Origin: Planctomycetota bacterium
Lineage (GTDB): Bacteria; Planctomycetota; Phycisphaerae; Sedimentisphaerales; Anaerohalosphaeraceae
Assembly: GCA_029552545.1 (NCBI GenBank)
Contig: JAKPDO010000058.1
Location: forward strand, 1-51,271
Reading direction: 5' to 3'
Length of the DNA: 51,271 nucleotides
A program made the position numbers and the translations under genes. Under the pieces are notes generated by a model. That model was not told where the DNA came from. It saw only the letters and a list, made by a program, of their open reading frames with translations, and searched no databases. Below are positions 50,080 to 51,271 of the stretch, one piece after another; position 1 is the stretch's first letter, and each line of letters opens with the position of its first letter.

Positions 50080-51051
50080 ATCGGACAAAATCTGCCGGGC
50101 TTTTTGGCAGTCGAGGGCGATTTGACGGATAAGCTCTTCCCGCGATTCAAAACGCTGCTGATTGCGCAGCCATTCGACAAAGTCCATCGCTAAATATTTT
50201 CGGCTTAGGTCTTCAACATTCGACTCGAGCAGATGGGCTTCCAGCAGAAGAGGGTGATCGGTCACAAACGTCTTGGCCCGTCCGATGCTGAAGGCCGCCG
50301 GTCTTCGAGCCGGCTGCTGGCAGACCTCTTCCAGAGAATCTCCCACGGCGACAAAGCCGGCATAGACCCCTTCGGAAGGAATAATCTGTTCTGCGGGCTT
50401 GAGATTAGCGGTTGGGAAACCAAGGGTTCTGCCGATGCCTCGTCCTGGGATGGTTGTTCCGACAAGACGATACGGGCGGGAGAGGATTTGGGCGGCGTGG
50501 GCCGCCTTGCCGTCTTCGAGGAGCCGGCGAACGGTGGAACTGGAACAAATGATGCTGCGCTGGTCCTGATTCAGATGAACGGCGGTATACGGTACCTCGA
50601 GCACTTCAAAACCGTATTCCTGTCCGAACTGCCGAAGTGTCTGGAGGGTTCCGCTTCGCCCATATCCGAAAGTGAAATTGGGTCCTTCCACAATTGTGCG
50701 GGGTGCCAAAGAAGAGATGAGAAACCCGCTCACGAAGTCCTTGGGGGACTGATTCAGGAGCGAAAGGGTATCTCGAATCACAATCAGCACGTCCACACCG
50801 CACTGCTCCAGCAGAACGGCCTTCAGCGGAAGGGGGGTCAGGACTCCGGGACTTTTCTCGGGATGAAGCACTGCTGCCGGATGGGGGTCGAACGTTATCA
50901 CAACCAGCGGAGAAGCGAACCGGTCTGCGGCTTGCCGTGCCGTCCGAAGGATAGCCTGGTGGCCCCGATGAACCCCATCGAAGTTTCCGATTGTCAAAAC
51001 AGCCCCTTTGGGCGCCAGCTCTTTTATTTCTGCGTCAGAAAGAATTCTCAT
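50065..51051 (-). CDS. ribF: bifunctional riboflavin kinase/FAD synthetase
   Basis: 328 aa from the ATG at 51051, which places the standard N-terminus before VLTIGNFDGVHRGHQAILRT (nucleotidyltransferase HxGH motif). VVITFDPHPAAVLHP and EGPNFTFGYGRSGT continue the FAD-synthetase domain. The flavokinase domain shows GRGIGRTLGFPTANLKP and GVYAGFVAVG. It makes FMN and FAD from riboflavin. The frame stays open upstream to the window edge. That upstream part is treated separately. Confidence 0.95.
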   Translation of the reverse strand: MRILSDAEIKELAPKGAVLTIGNFDGVHRGHQAILRTARQAADRFASPLVVITFDPHPAAVLHPEKSPGVLTPLPLKAVLLEQCGVDVLIVIRDTLSLLNQSPKDFVSGFLISSLAPRTIVEGPNFTFGYGRSGTLQTLRQFGQEYGFEVLEVPYTAVHLNQDQRSIICSSSTVRRLLEDGKAAHAAQILSRPYRLVGTTIPGRGIGRTLGFPTANLKPAEQIIPSEGVYAGFVAVGDSLEEVCQQPARRPAAFSIGRAKTFVTDHPLLLEAHLLESNVEDLSRKYLAMDFVEWLRNQQRFESREELIRQIALDCQKARQILSDSAGR

Positions 51052-51271
51052 GCGGTTTACTCGACTTTCATTCAAAGGGTTTGTTGACGGGCATTGTATC
51101 GGTTCGAACGGAAGATGACAAGGTGCTGAAAAGGGAAGCCATGGTAGATCGTACCCCCGCAGTGCATATTCTTCTTTGGTCATATAATCGGGTCCCAACC
51201 AGTCTAACATAACCGGCGGCAATCTGACAAGCTGCATCGGGATTTTCGGATCGGTTTGACGCACGATCTGC
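51052..51271 (-). other. in-frame open stretch upstream of ribF, edge of an unidentified gene or leader
   Basis: The ribF frame stays open for about 70 codons to the window edge, including LPPVMLDWLGPDYMTKEEYA. No motif is recognised and no start with a good ribosome site is seen. A second frame here also stays open until a TGA near 51074. It may be the end of an upstream gene, a fusion, or non-coding leader. Confidence 0.3.

Overview
The window reads as a chromosomal segment of a Gram-negative-type planctomycete, most likely class Phycisphaerae. This is inferred from several traits together: a secreted protein ending in a dockerin-like Ca-binding pair with a WL ending, an arabinose/arabinan gene pair, a class II (B12) ribonucleotide reductase, a PheT lacking its usual tRNA-binding insert, peptidoglycan genes retained in fragmented clusters, and an ABC/MacA-like/TolC-like tripartite exporter. 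No rRNA, tRNA, CRISPR array, integrase or insertion sequence was recognised. Apart from the left edge, the content looks like ordinary chromosome.

Layout. 1-1160: the edge of a DNA-methyltransferase locus (two overlapping methylase-like ORFs, minus strand), followed by an AT-rich intergenic region with short repeats. 1706-9948: nrdJ, a secreted DUF3616 protein, L-arabinose isomerase and a secreted beta-L-arabinofuranosidase. 9935-13324: a TRAP transporter operon (dctP-dctQ-dctM) ending in a UspA-like gene. 13575-19879: a secreted papain-like protein, pyruvate kinase, a secreted two-DTG aspartic-protease-like protein, a flavin-binding split-barrel protein and a thioredoxin-fold protein. 19888-24548: a compact minus-strand operon tetR-kamA-ATP-grasp-ATP-grasp-GNAT, which I regard as the most interesting system here. 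24668-30113: U32 peptidase-like gene, murC, murB, ddl and ftsQ on the plus strand. 30174-31866: a padR-HAAS-sdpI unit. 32027-36511: mraZ, a 67-aa coiled-coil gene, rsmH, a LysM gene, an ftsL-like gene and ftsI on the minus strand, with a textbook MraZ box upstream. 36905-43297: tolC-like, macA-like and macB-like genes plus an SGNH hydrolase. 43302-51051: pheT, a sigma54 activator, rplM-rpsI, argC, ribD and ribF.

How the genes work together. The division and cell-wall cluster is split into two convergent halves (mraZ to ftsI, and murC to ftsQ) with the PadR unit in between. KamA can make beta-lysine or a related beta-amino acid. Two Ddl-like ATP-grasp ligases that have lost the D-Ala-pocket motifs of the real Ddl in this window could ligate it, and the GNAT could acylate the product. 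A TetR repressor appears to control its own promoter through two tandem TGAC-N6-GTCA palindromes. The GNAT gene has an apparent one-base deletion in an A6 run. AraA and the arabinofuranosidase form an arabinose-release and isomerisation pair. The TRAP operon with its terminal Usp resembles the known teaABCD arrangement.

All assignments come from reading the translated sequences and motifs. No database search was run.
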